A stretch of 9,320 nucleotides of DNA, taken from NCBI GenBank assembly GCA_034660035.1, contig JAYEIJ010000140.1, forward strand, positions 1 through 9,320, written 5' to 3'. The DNA comes from JAHEEL01 sp034660035. Lineage in GTDB: Bacteria; Actinomycetota; Acidimicrobiia; Spongiisociales; UBA5794. The translations under genes were made by a program, and so were the position numbers. Shown here piece by piece: positions 1 to 6,995 of the stretch. The stretch's first letter is position 1; every line of letters begins with the position of its first letter. The notes under the pieces are model-generated. The model worked only from the letters and a program-made list of their open reading frames with translations, was not told where the DNA came from and ran no database searches.

Positions 1-410
1 GCTCGGGCCTTCCCCGCTGCCTGGATCTGCTCCATCGCCCGCCATGTGTCGCGTGTGTGCTCGGGCTTCGGCCAGTGCACGAGGTAGAGATCGACGTAAT
101 CCATGCCGAGCCGCTCGAGGCTGGCGTCTATAGCGGCGAGCGTTGAGTCGTAGCCCTGGTCGCTGTTCCAAACCTTCGTCGTGACGAAGATCTCGGACCG
201 GGCGATTCCCGAGGCGGCGACCGCCCGACCGACGCCCTCCTCGTTGCGATAGATCATGGCGGTATCGATGTGCCGGTATCCAAGGTCGAGGGCGGTGGCG
301 ATCGCCGTCTCGACTTCCGGACCGTTCTTGGCCTTGAACACTCCGAGTCCGAGGAGGGGGATATTGACGCTGCCGTGGAGAGCAACGGTCGTGTTGAGTG
401 AGAGCGTCAT
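1..410 (-). CDS. Aldo/keto reductase, N-terminal part (runs off left edge)
   Basis: Translating the minus strand from the ATG at 410 gives 136 open codons to the window edge; this frame continues beyond it. The product is a cytosolic NAD(P)H-dependent oxidoreductase of the aldo/keto reductase family, which reduces aldehydes and ketones; the natural substrate cannot be read from the sequence. The family's catalytic tetrad is visible: Asp49 (in HIDTAMIY), Tyr54 (YRNEEGVG), Lys79 (VTTKVWN) and His112 (YLVHWP). The early LLGLGVF strand (residues 19-25) is also typical of the first barrel strand. This pattern fits the 2,5-diketo-gluconate reductase-like branch, usually about 270-280 residues, so roughly half is missing. 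The start is supported by a GGGAGG ribosome-binding site 8 bases upstream. The gene is divergent from the regulator at 570, so the two share the intergenic region with the inverted repeat. Family call is firm; substrate unknown. Confidence 0.93.
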   Translation of the reverse strand, partial: MTLSLNTTVALHGSVNIPLLGLGVFKAKNGPEVETAIATALDLGYRHIDTAMIYRNEEGVGRAVAASGIARSEIFVTTKVWNSDQGYDSTLAAIDASLERLGMDYVDLYLVHWPKPEHTRDTWRAMEQIQAAGKAR

Positions 411-448
411 GGCGTGAGCCTCCCACATCGCGACCGCTATCTCCACCT

Positions 449-507
449 CCAGGCGTCTGGCGTAGAAAACGGCACGATCGCGTCGGTTTTCTACGCCAGA
501 CGCCTGG
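449..507. repeat. Perfect 22-bp inverted repeat with 15-nt loop
   Basis: Bases 449-470 are the exact reverse complement of 486-507 (arm begins CCAGGCGTCTGG and ends GAAAAC), separated by a 15-nt spacer (471-485). Read as plus-strand RNA, the stem extends outward to about position 440 paired with 516, with wobble pairs and one A:A mismatch at 445/511. The spacer contains a small ACG/CGT stem (474-476 with 481-483). No T-tract follows either arm, and it lies between two divergent gene starts, so an intrinsic terminator is not the natural explanation. Possible roles are an extragenic palindromic (REP-like) or MITE-like element, or a regulatory cruciform or 5' leader hairpin. Confidence 0.9.
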
Positions 508-549
508 GGGAGGGGGGATGGGACCTTTGACTCTAGAGATTGCGAAGGT

Positions 550-565
550 TTCAGAGAATGCTGAA
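550..565. promoter_or_regulatory. Possible operator dyad TTCAG-N6-CTGAA before the regulator
   Basis: TTCAG (550-554) and CTGAA (561-565) form a 5-bp inverted repeat with a 6-bp spacer, ending 4 bases before the preferred ATG at 570. Winged-helix regulators of the MarR/GbsR type commonly bind 16-20-bp dyads near their own promoter, so autoregulation is a reasonable idea. The arms are short and could occur by chance. If the true start is further upstream (558 or the TTG at 540), the dyad would lie inside the coding region. Confidence 0.25.
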
Positions 566-569
566 GTCT

Positions 570-1055
570 ATGACAACACATGAGCGCCGGATGCGGTTCG
601 CCGAGGAGGTCAGCCTGCTGTTCGAGGTCTGGGGACTCCCCCCCATGGCGGGGCGCGTGTGGGCTGCTCTGCTCGTCACGGATCAACCGCACCTCTCTGC
701 GACCGACCTTCGGGAACAGATCGGCGCGAGCGCCGGGTCGATCTCGGCCGCTCTCGCTGCGCTGACCCGGATGGGGATCATCGATCGCGTGTGGGTGCCG
801 GGCGATCGGAGGAGCTACTACGCCACGTCCACCGCTGCTCTCGAGCACCTCCTGGAGCGAAAGGCCGAGGCGCTCACTCAGATGGTGGGCCTTGCCGAGC
901 GCGGCGTCGAAGCCTTCTCGGATGTCGATCCGGCCAAGGCGCGCCTCGAGGAGATGCGCGATTTCTACGCCTGGTTCGATCGTGAGTTCGACGTGCTGAT
1001 CGAACGCTGGCGAACCGAGCACCGCGCCGAGCGGGGAGGAGAGGAATCCTCATGA
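570..1055 (+). CDS. GbsR/MarR-type winged-helix transcriptional regulator
   Basis: A 161-residue DNA-binding protein. The opening (FAEEVSLLFEVWGLPPMAGRVWAALL) followed by LSATDLREQIGASAGSISAALAALTRMGIIDRV is the typical helix-turn-helix of GbsR/MarR-like regulators, where the SAGSISAAL segment is the recognition helix. The wing follows as WVPGDRRSYYAT. The C-terminal third is helical and acidic/basic (LEEMRDFYAWFDREFDVLIERW), as expected for the dimerisation helices. The stop overlaps the next start as ATGA (1052-1055), so it is translationally coupled to the ABC ATPase and probably controls this operon. Start choice is uncertain: ATG570 has only a weak GAAG upstream, ATG558 has GAAGG at 544-548, and a TTG at 540 also keeps the frame. 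I chose 570 because family similarity begins immediately after it. The ligand cannot be inferred. Confidence 0.87.
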   Translation: MTTHERRMRFAEEVSLLFEVWGLPPMAGRVWAALLVTDQPHLSATDLREQIGASAGSISAALAALTRMGIIDRVWVPGDRRSYYATSTAALEHLLERKAEALTQMVGLAERGVEAFSDVDPAKARLEEMRDFYAWFDREFDVLIERWRTEHRAERGGEESS

Positions 1056-1771
1056 CCGGGAACAACCGACTCATCCACCTCGAAGGTGTCTCACGACGAT
1101 ACGAACTCGGTGAGACCACGGTTACCGCCCTCGACACGGTCGATCTGACCGTCCACGACGGTGAGTTCGTCGTCGTTCTCGGCCCCTCGGGGAGCGGGAA
1201 GACGACCCTCATCAACCTCATCGGCGCGCTCGACACGGCGACGGATGGCACGATCAACGTCGCCGGTGTCGACATCACGGAGACGAAGCGGAAGGATCTC
1301 TTCGGTTTCCGCCGGCAATCGGTGAGCTTCATCTTCCAGAGCTTCAACATCTTCCCCGGCCTCACCGCTCTCGAGAACGTCCAGTTCGGTATCGACGCCG
1401 CCGGCCGCGACGACGCTCCGGCAGCGCAGGAGGTTCTCGATCGGGTCGGGCTCGGGGATCGGGCGGAACACTTCCCCCACGAGCTGTCGGGTGGCGAGCA
1501 GCAGCGCGTCGCCATCGCCCGAGCACTGGCGACGGGAAACCCGATCCTGCTGGCCGACGAGCCGACCGGCGAACTCGATTTCACGACCGGCGTCCAGATC
1601 CTCGAGCTGTTGCGCGAGCAGGCCGGCCCGGGCAAGGCGGTCCTCGTGGTCACCCACAATCGGGAGATCTCGCGGATCGCCGATCGTGTCGTTGAGTTGT
1701 CGAGCGGAAGGATCGAGTCCGACGGACCCCCGATGGGCGGCCGCGCCGAACTCGCCGACCTGCACTGGTAG
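1052..1771 (+). CDS. ABC transporter ATP-binding protein, LolD/MacB/FtsE type
   Basis: A 239-residue cytoplasmic ATPase that powers the FtsX/MacB-type permease encoded directly downstream. All nucleotide-binding motifs are intact: Walker A GPSGSGKTT (44-52), Q-loop Gln96 (FIFQSFNIFP), signature LSGGEQQRVAIARAL (145-159), Walker B ILLADEP with catalytic Glu170, D-loop GELD (173-176) and H-loop His202 (VVTHN). The FQSFNIFPGLTALENV segment and TGELD D-loop are characteristic of the MacB/LolD subgroup, whose members move lipoproteins, lipids, peptides or drugs by a mechanotransmission mechanism rather than importing solutes. Length is normal for a stand-alone ATPase. The start overlaps the regulator stop (ATGA) and is preceded by GGGAGGAGAGG. 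It ends 9 bases before the permease start, so the three genes form an operon. Confidence 0.96.
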   Translation: MTGNNRLIHLEGVSRRYELGETTVTALDTVDLTVHDGEFVVVLGPSGSGKTTLINLIGALDTATDGTINVAGVDITETKRKDLFGFRRQSVSFIFQSFNIFPGLTALENVQFGIDAAGRDDAPAAQEVLDRVGLGDRAEHFPHELSGGEQQRVAIARALATGNPILLADEPTGELDFTTGVQILELLREQAGPGKAVLVVTHNREISRIADRVVELSSGRIESDGPPMGGRAELADLHW

Positions 1772-1780
1772 AAGGGCGTC

Positions 1781-4228
1781 ATGGGTTCGACTCGCATGTG
1801 GCTGAAGTGGTCGTGGAGGGATCTCCGCACCCGGTGGGTTCAGGTCGTTGTCATCTCGCTGATCATCGCTCTCGGCGTTGGCGCCTACTCGGGGCTGTCG
1901 TCCTTGGTTCAGTGGCGGAAGATCACCGCCGATCACAGCTACGAACTCCTCAACATGTACGACCTGCGGGTGGAGTTGGCCGAGGGCTCCGCCGTCGCCG
2001 CCGACTCGATGCTCGCGGTTGCCGAGTCCGCCGACACCGATGGCGTGATCGCGAAGGTGGAGGAGCGCCTCCAGGTCCCCACGCAGGTGTCGACGAGTAC
2101 GCCCGAGGGTGACGTCGTGGTGCGTGGCGTCGTCGTGGGTGTGCCGCTTACGGACGGTGGCCCCCACGTGAACGCGATCGACGTTCCTGAGGGAGCGGTG
2201 ATGGCAGAAGACGACGCAGGCGAGTTCACGGCGCTCGTGGAACGGAACTTCGCTCTCTACTACGACCTCCCGACCGAGGGCACGCTCCTGCTCAGCGGCG
2301 GGCGTGAACTCGACTATGTCGGGCATGCCACGACGCCGGAGTACTTCATGGTCATGACCGACGACGGCGGCTTCTTCGCACAAGCGAGTTTCGCCGCGGT
2401 GTTCACCTCGCTCGAGACCGCCGGTGAGATCGCCGGCCAACCGGGTACGGTGAACGACCTCGTGTTGACGCTCGAGTCGGGGACCGATCGCGACGCGTTC
2501 GGGGAGGCCCTCTCGGAGGCCTTCGCCTCTGCCATGCCGGAGATCGGCATCATCGTGACTACGACGGACGACGACGCGGCATACACCGCTACCTACGAGG
2601 ACATCGAGGGGGACCAGCAGTTCTTCACCATCCTCGCGTTCGTCATCCTCGCCGGTTCCGCTGCTGCGGCCGTGAACCTGACGGCCCGCATGGTGGACCA
2701 GACGCGTCGCGAGATGGGTGTGGCGATGGCGCTCGGCGTCCGAAGGCGCCGGATCGCGTTGCGGCCGATGCTGCTCGGCATCCAGATCGCCATCCTCGGT
2801 GTGATCCTCGGTCTCGCCGTGGGTTGGGCGATCGCGTCGGCAATGGCTGGTCTCCTGGACTCGTTCCTCCCGATGCCTGAATGGCTCACGCCGACGCAGT
2901 GGGACGTGTTCATCACCGCGGCGGCTCTCGGGTTCGTGCTACCGGTTGTGGCTGTGGCGTTCCCCGTGTGGCGAGCGATCCGCGTCAACCCGGTTGACGC
3001 TATCCGCACCGGGCACCTCGCATCGCGCGGTGGCGGCCTCGCGCCGCTTGTCAAGCGCCTTGGACTGCCCGGTGACACGTTCGCTCAGATGCCACTTCGC
3101 AACGTCCTGCGCGCTCCCCGACGCGGTCTTCTGACGGCGCTCGGGATAGGAGCCACGATCATCGTGCTCGTCACCATCGTGGCTGCGATCGATACCTTCC
3201 TCGGAGCCGTGTCGAAGGGCGGCGAGGAGGCGACGGGCGGCGTACCGGACCGGGTGATCGTTGAGTTCGACTCCGTCTATCCGGCAACGGACGGACCGGT
3301 CGCTGTAGTGCTCGCATCGCCTTCGATCTCAGACGGCGAAGCGATGCTCCGCGTTCCCGGCGAGTACGAGAACGGTTCGGATCCGTTCGGCGCACTTGTC
3401 GAGTTCATCGACTGGGAGAATGGTCTGTTCCGCCCGGGCATCGAAGAGGGCGCAGCCCCCGGCGATGAACCCGCGGTGGTCATCTCGCCGAAGGCCGCGG
3501 ATGATCTCGGCGTCGGTGTCGGTGACACGGTCGCCATCAGGCTGCCGCAGCGCACCGGCCCCTTCTCCTACGCGCTCGAGACGATGAATCTCCCGGTGAG
3601 CGGCATCCACTCCCATCCGTTCCGCGCCGTCACGTACATGACGACCGACCACGCCTCGCTGCTCGGACTCGAAGGACTCGCGAACGTGGCGTCGGTGATC
3701 GGTGCCGACGGCGTCGAGGTCGGGGATCTCCAGGCCGAATTCCTCGACATCGAAGCGGTGACGTCGGTGCAGCGCGCCGACGCGACCGCCCGGCTCATGG
3801 AGGATTTCATGGCCCAGTTCATCGGGATCTTCCAGCTCTTCATGCTGGTGGTACTGATACTCGCCGTGCTCATTGCGTTCAATGCCGCTGCGATCTCCGT
3901 TGACGAGCGACGGCGTGAGCACGCCACGATGTTTGCCTACGGCGTGCGGCCGAGGAAGGTGATCCGCATGCTCCTCGTGGAGAGCGCGATGGTCGGTGTC
4001 GTTGCGACGATCATCGGGGTCGTCGGTGGATTCTGGCTGCTCGGCTACTTCATGAAGGCTTCGGCCGAGACGATGCCCGACGTCGCTCTGCCGATCATCG
4101 TTACCCCTTCGACGGTCTTGTGGGCGGCCTTCGTCGGCGTTGTCGCGGTCGGGCTTGCGCCCCTGCTGACCGCCCCGCGCAGGCTCCGCAAGATGGATCT
4201 CCCATCGACACTGCGGGTGATGGAGTAG
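1781..4228 (+). CDS. FtsX/MacB-type ABC transporter permease with duplicated FtsX domains
   Basis: An 815-residue membrane protein forming the transmembrane part of the ABC system with the preceding ATPase. By hydropathy I see about eight membrane segments in two similar halves: TM1 at 19-42, then an extracytoplasmic domain, TM2-TM4 at about 281-302, 330-358 and 375-397. The second half has TM5 near 450-474, a second extracytoplasmic domain, and TM6-TM8 near 680-703, 730-757 and 775-797. The cytoplasmic loops after TM2 and TM6 carry the FtsX-type coupling motif (RREMGVAMALGVRRRRI; RREHATMFAYGVRPRKV), and each half ends with a typical tail (RAIRVNPVDAIR; RRLRKMDLPSTLRVME). The architecture resembles two-half actinobacterial permeases such as mycobacterial Rv0987 (from memory, not compared here). 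Start ATG1781 has AAGGG just upstream. The substrate is unknown; export or extraction of lipids, peptides or drugs is the family expectation. Confidence 0.94.
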   Translation: MGSTRMWLKWSWRDLRTRWVQVVVISLIIALGVGAYSGLSSLVQWRKITADHSYELLNMYDLRVELAEGSAVAADSMLAVAESADTDGVIAKVEERLQVPTQVSTSTPEGDVVVRGVVVGVPLTDGGPHVNAIDVPEGAVMAEDDAGEFTALVERNFALYYDLPTEGTLLLSGGRELDYVGHATTPEYFMVMTDDGGFFAQASFAAVFTSLETAGEIAGQPGTVNDLVLTLESGTDRDAFGEALSEAFASAMPEIGIIVTTTDDDAAYTATYEDIEGDQQFFTILAFVILAGSAAAAVNLTARMVDQTRREMGVAMALGVRRRRIALRPMLLGIQIAILGVILGLAVGWAIASAMAGLLDSFLPMPEWLTPTQWDVFITAAALGFVLPVVAVAFPVWRAIRVNPVDAIRTGHLASRGGGLAPLVKRLGLPGDTFAQMPLRNVLRAPRRGLLTALGIGATIIVLVTIVAAIDTFLGAVSKGGEEATGGVPDRVIVEFDSVYPATDGPVAVVLASPSISDGEAMLRVPGEYENGSDPFGALVEFIDWENGLFRPGIEEGAAPGDEPAVVISPKAADDLGVGVGDTVAIRLPQRTGPFSYALETMNLPVSGIHSHPFRAVTYMTTDHASLLGLEGLANVASVIGADGVEVGDLQAEFLDIEAVTSVQRADATARLMEDFMAQFIGIFQLFMLVVLILAVLIAFNAAAISVDERRREHATMFAYGVRPRKVIRMLLVESAMVGVVATIIGVVGGFWLLGYFMKASAETMPDVALPIIVTPSTVLWAAFVGVVAVGLAPLLTAPRRLRKMDLPSTLRVME

Positions 4229-4351
4229 AGCCGCTCGATCGTCATGTTGTTCCATGGACTGGCGAGCACCTATGCGAACCTGCGGGTCCGGGGTTCGCGG
4301 GGTATTCGCGTGTGGTTGGGTGCGGCGATGGACCGGCCGGATCTCCTCACC

Positions 4352-5335
4352 TCACACGCCGGTCGACGGTTCGGCTGCCCCGTCACCGGTGTCGATCCCC
4401 GCGGCGGATACCGGCGGCGTGGCGCCTCCGCGCCGAGGGCGTGTCGTGATGAACACGCCGACGAGAACGACGAGAAGACCGACGGCGGCCGACGGATCGA
4501 GTTTCTCGCCGAGGACGAGTGCGCCGAGGATCACAGCGACGGCCGGAATCAGATAGGCGATCAACGAGACGGTGACCGCCCTGGTGTGCCCGAGCATCCT
4601 GAAGTACAGCCAGATAGGGATGGCGCTTGCCCAAATGGCCAATCCGACGATGCCTGCGATGGCGATCGGCTCCGGCTCGACGTTCCACGGCTGTTCCAGC
4701 ACGAGGGCAACGGCGACGGCGACCGCGCCCGCAACGAGCTGCTGGCGCATCGCGAGGCGGGGAGCGTCCTGAGGACCGATCATGCGCGCGTAGACCGTTC
4801 CCGCGGCGTAGCTGAGGGCGACTACGACCATCGCGATCTGGCCGGCAAGATCCTGACCCCCGAACGACGCCGGCGTGACACCGATGATCAGACCTACTCC
4901 GCCGAGCCCGATCACGACGCCGCCGACCTGGACACCGCTGATTCGCTCACTGGCGAGGAAGAAGTGCGCCAGGACCACAACGAAGATCGGCGCCGCCGCA
5001 CTGAGCATCCCCGCTGCGGAGCTGTCGAGCCGCAGCAGCGCCCACGCCGTGAGCACGTTCGGCAGCCATCCGCTCAAGGTTCCGAGTACCAGCGGCGGTA
5101 CCCAACTGTCGCTCGACTGCCCTGCCTCTCTCCTTCTTGCACTCACGGCGATCCAGAGAATCGCCGCTGCGAGGAGTCCCCGAACACCCGACATCGTGAA
5201 CGCGGGCACCGACGGGACCGCGACCTTCATCAGGAGGAAGGTGCTGCCCCACATGAGGGCGAGAAGCCCGAGTTCGATCCAGACCCGCGTGTCGACACCG
5301 GTGTGAGATCGTTTCGATTCGGTGGGGTTGGGCAT
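4352..5335 (-). CDS. EamA/DMT-family transporter
   Basis: A polytopic inner-membrane protein of the drug/metabolite transporter superfamily, about 327 residues from the ATG at 5335. Two EamA repeats are visible. The first starts with LLALMWGSTFLLMKVAV and ends around FLASERISGVQVGGVVIGLGGVGLI. The second ends with LVLGEKLDPSAAVGLLVVLVGVFI. The ASER and LGEKL positions are the recurrent glutamate motif before the last helices of each repeat. Hydropathy suggests ten membrane helices, the normal number. Such proteins usually export amino acids, metabolites or small toxic molecules; the substrate cannot be assigned. Start: ATG5335 has AAGGA 10 bases upstream, while an in-frame GTG at 5368 with GGTAGGG upstream would add 11 residues (MDLRWIKDPGL) that do not look conserved. 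It converges on the ABC permease with a 123-bp gap in which I see no clear terminator. Confidence 0.93.
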   Translation of the reverse strand: MPNPTESKRSHTGVDTRVWIELGLLALMWGSTFLLMKVAVPSVPAFTMSGVRGLLAAAILWIAVSARRREAGQSSDSWVPPLVLGTLSGWLPNVLTAWALLRLDSSAAGMLSAAAPIFVVVLAHFFLASERISGVQVGGVVIGLGGVGLIIGVTPASFGGQDLAGQIAMVVVALSYAAGTVYARMIGPQDAPRLAMRQQLVAGAVAVAVALVLEQPWNVEPEPIAIAGIVGLAIWASAIPIWLYFRMLGHTRAVTVSLIAYLIPAVAVILGALVLGEKLDPSAAVGLLVVLVGVFITTRPRRGGATPPVSAAGIDTGDGAAEPSTGV

Positions 5336-5509
5336 CAGTCCAGGGTCCTTGATCCATCGGAGGTCCACCGACCCTACCGGTGTCAGAAATCCTCACTCTC
5401 ATCATTGGCTGACATTCGGTGCGGCAACCTCCACGGGTCTCGCGATCGATGGGCGCTCGAGAATGTCGAGCAGATCGTGCTCGGTCACGCGAATCTTTCA
5501 CACACGGGT

Positions 5510-5550
5510 GATATATCTAGACCTATGTCGTTTGGATATACTGTGGGTAT
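5510..5550 (+). promoter_or_regulatory. Probable leaderless vapBC promoter with operator-like dyads
   Basis: TATACT (5537-5542) is a near-consensus -10 box. It ends 6 bases before the A of the vapB ATG at 5549, so transcription would start at or next to the start codon. No good Shine-Dalgarno sequence is present, which agrees with a leaderless mRNA, common in actinobacteria. I see no recognisable -35 box. The stretch is AT-rich against its surroundings and contains the palindrome GATATATC (5510-5517), a 6-bp inverted pair TATATC/GATATA (5512-5517 and 5535-5540), and ATAC-TGTGG-GTAT (5538-5550) overlapping the -10 box and start codon. These are plausible VapB/VapBC binding sites for autorepression; that role is inference. 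Confidence 0.6.
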
Positions 5551-5755
5551 GGTGAAACGACTCGTCGACATCGATGACGATGCCCTCGATCGGGCCCGCC
5601 GCGTGCTCGGAACGAGGACGATGAAGGAAACCGTCAACATTGCCCTCCAAGAGGTGATCGACCTCGACCGTCGGCGTAGGTTCATCGATCGGATCGTGGC
5701 GTCCGACGGACACGATCTTGATGATGACGAGGTAATGGATCGTGCCTGGCGCTGA
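5549..5755 (+). CDS. vapB: VapB-family antitoxin
   Basis: A 68-residue type II antitoxin. The N-terminal half, MVKRLVDIDDDALDRARRVL followed by GTRTMKETVNIALQEVI, matches the ribbon-helix-helix style of the VapB antitoxin family: a short beta strand ending LVDIDDD, then two helices with the conserved GT-(x)-T-(x2)-E-(x)-VN-(x)-AL pattern. The C-terminal part (RRRRFIDRIVASDGHDLDDDEVMDRAW) should wrap the toxin and block its active site. The protein would neutralise VapC and, as a dimer, bind the operator upstream. I chose ATG5549 because the -10 box TATACT lies immediately before it; an in-frame ATG at 5525 would place the promoter inside the gene. The open frame continues far upstream only because it shadows the EamA gene. 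It overlaps the toxin gene by 14 bp. Confidence 0.9.
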   Translation: MVKRLVDIDDDALDRARRVLGTRTMKETVNIALQEVIDLDRRRRFIDRIVASDGHDLDDDEVMDRAWR

Positions 5756-6167
5756 CCCCGACCGCTATCTCGTCGACACGAGCGCTCTGGCAAGAGCGAG
5801 TGAACCGGGCGTCGGAGAGCGATTGCATCGACTCGCAGAGGCCGGGCTGCTCGTGACGTGCGCCATCGTCGACCTCGAGGTGCTCTACTCGGCTCGAAGC
5901 CGGGAAGACTACGACGACATGGCCGACGAACTCGCCGGATTCGAACGCATCCCGATCGACGAAGCGGTGATGGATCGGGCGAAGTACATTCAACGGTCAC
6001 TGGCGACCATCGGCCGTCACCGTCTTCCGATCCCCGATCTGATCATCGCCGCCGCCGCAGAGGCCGGAGGAGCGACGGTGCTTCACTACGACCGTGACTT
6101 CGCCCGGATCGCCGAGATCACCGGACAGGCACACGAGTGGATTGCGCTTCCCGGTTCCATCGACTGA
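5742..6167 (+). CDS. vapC: VapC-family PIN-domain ribonuclease toxin
   Basis: A 141-residue PIN-domain endoribonuclease, the toxin partner of the upstream antitoxin. When free it would cleave RNA (tRNA or rRNA in characterised relatives) and stop growth. The acidic metal-binding residues are all present: Asp12 in YLVDTSALAR, Glu46 in VDLEVLYSAR, Asp99 in LPIPDLIIAAAAE and Asp117 in VLHYDRDF, with Asp119 also nearby. HRLPIPDLIIAAAAEAGGATVLHYD is highly typical of actinobacterial VapC. The GTG start at 5742 is chosen because GAGGT (5729-5733) lies 8 bases upstream and the start overlaps the antitoxin gene, the usual coupling in vapBC pairs. Length is normal and there is no sign of decay, so the toxin is likely functional. 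It converges on the DUF427 gene with only 23 bp between them. Confidence 0.94.
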   Translation: MPGADPDRYLVDTSALARASEPGVGERLHRLAEAGLLVTCAIVDLEVLYSARSREDYDDMADELAGFERIPIDEAVMDRAKYIQRSLATIGRHRLPIPDLIIAAAAEAGGATVLHYDRDFARIAEITGQAHEWIALPGSID

Positions 6168-6190
6168 CCGAGCGCTCTGGTCGCCACGCC

Positions 6191-6937
6191 TCAGGAGAAG
6201 ATCGTCTTCGGTTTCTCCTCGAGCACGCCGTCGACGTAGATGTCGAGCTTCTCGTTGTAGAAGGCGACGTAGCCGGCGATCTCCTGCGATTCGCGTAGCG
6301 GCGTGTCGTAGCCCCACACGACATCGTCATGGGCGTCGCCGGTCGTGTTGATCGACCAGTACCGGGACGTGCCCTTGTACGGGCAGTGGGTTGCCGTGTC
6401 CGTTGCGGTGAGGTACTCGAAGTTGACGTCCGTCTTCGGTAGGTAGTAGCGAGCGGGGAGACCCGTTTCGAACAGGAACCGGGGTTTGTTGGATTCGGCC
6501 ACGGTCACGCCGTCGACCTCGACGCGTATGGTCCGCGAACTCTGGAGAACGTCGACGCGTGTATACGGGTCGCGGGCGTGGACGTAGACCTCTTCATCCT
6601 CTTCGAACCAGGCGTCCATCGCCCTCCACTCGAATGCGACATGGTCGCGGAGTTCCTCGATCGGCGAGTCCGTGTGCCGGTAGGCGGCCTGTTCGGCGGT
6701 GCGACGCGTGCTCTTCACATCGAAAACCTCGGCGGTACCGCGGCTCGGCGAGCGTTTCGTGTGCTCCGTTGGAAGGAGGGCGCCCATTCGAACGTCGTCT
6801 CGGGGGAAGTAGTAGACGGGGTAGTAGGGCTTCTCCCAGACCAGCTTCGGGCGAGTGGTGTCGGCGATGACCTCGCCACCGAGATAGACCCTGATCCTCT
6901 TGTTTCCATCTTCGATCCGAACGCGGCCGCGGCTCAT
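6191..6937 (-). CDS. Tandem DUF427-domain protein
   Basis: A 248-residue soluble protein with two copies of the DUF427 (NTP_transf_9) fold. Copy one covers about residues 12-120 (RIRVYLGGEVIADTTRP, then YYFPRDDVRMGALLP) and copy two about 132-238 (TIRVEVDGVTVAESNKP, then RYYLPKTDVNFEYL). The second copy keeps the hallmark THCPYKGTSRYWS (183-195); the first copy has KRSPSRGTAEVFD at the equivalent place, so the Cys-Pro-Tyr-Lys core is lost there. The biochemical function of DUF427 proteins is not established; I do not assign one. The start at 6937 is strongly supported by GAGGG seven bases upstream; the same frame is open further upstream only through repeats and the scaffold gap. It is probably transcribed alone from the repeat-containing intergenic region. 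Confidence 0.92.
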   Translation of the reverse strand: MSRGRVRIEDGNKRIRVYLGGEVIADTTRPKLVWEKPYYPVYYFPRDDVRMGALLPTEHTKRSPSRGTAEVFDVKSTRRTAEQAAYRHTDSPIEELRDHVAFEWRAMDAWFEEDEEVYVHARDPYTRVDVLQSSRTIRVEVDGVTVAESNKPRFLFETGLPARYYLPKTDVNFEYLTATDTATHCPYKGTSRYWSINTTGDAHDDVVWGYDTPLRESQEIAGYVAFYNEKLDIYVDGVLEEKPKTIFS

Positions 6938-6995
6938 CAGTGTTCCCTCTCGTATTCGTGTGATCGGACAACTTGCGGGAGGCGGGATGCATTCC

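Noticed and set aside
527..532. TTGACT as a -35 box for the regulator operon
   Set aside because: No acceptable -10 hexamer is found 16-19 bases downstream.
1091..2440. A 449-codon minus-strand open frame across the ABC ATPase and permease
   Set aside because: Antisense shadow in high-GC coding DNA; the plus-strand genes have complete ABC motifs and the antisense product has no recognisable domain.
2982..3000. A 19-bp palindrome (GCGTCAACC-C-GGTTGACGC) inside the permease gene
   Set aside because: It encodes the conserved IRVNPVDAIR tail of the first FtsX half, so codon constraint explains it; an operator deep in the gene is unlikely.
4331..4364. GACCGGC/GCCGGTC inverted repeat at the convergent permease/EamA junction as a terminator
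   Set aside because: Only 7 bp with a 20-nt loop, no T-tract, and it overlaps the EamA stop region; not enough support.
4244..5755. A 503-codon plus-strand open frame spanning the EamA gene and running into vapB
   Set aside because: It is antisense to a clear EamA transporter, has a highly charged, low-complexity translation without domain features, and only its last 68 codons (vapB) are real.
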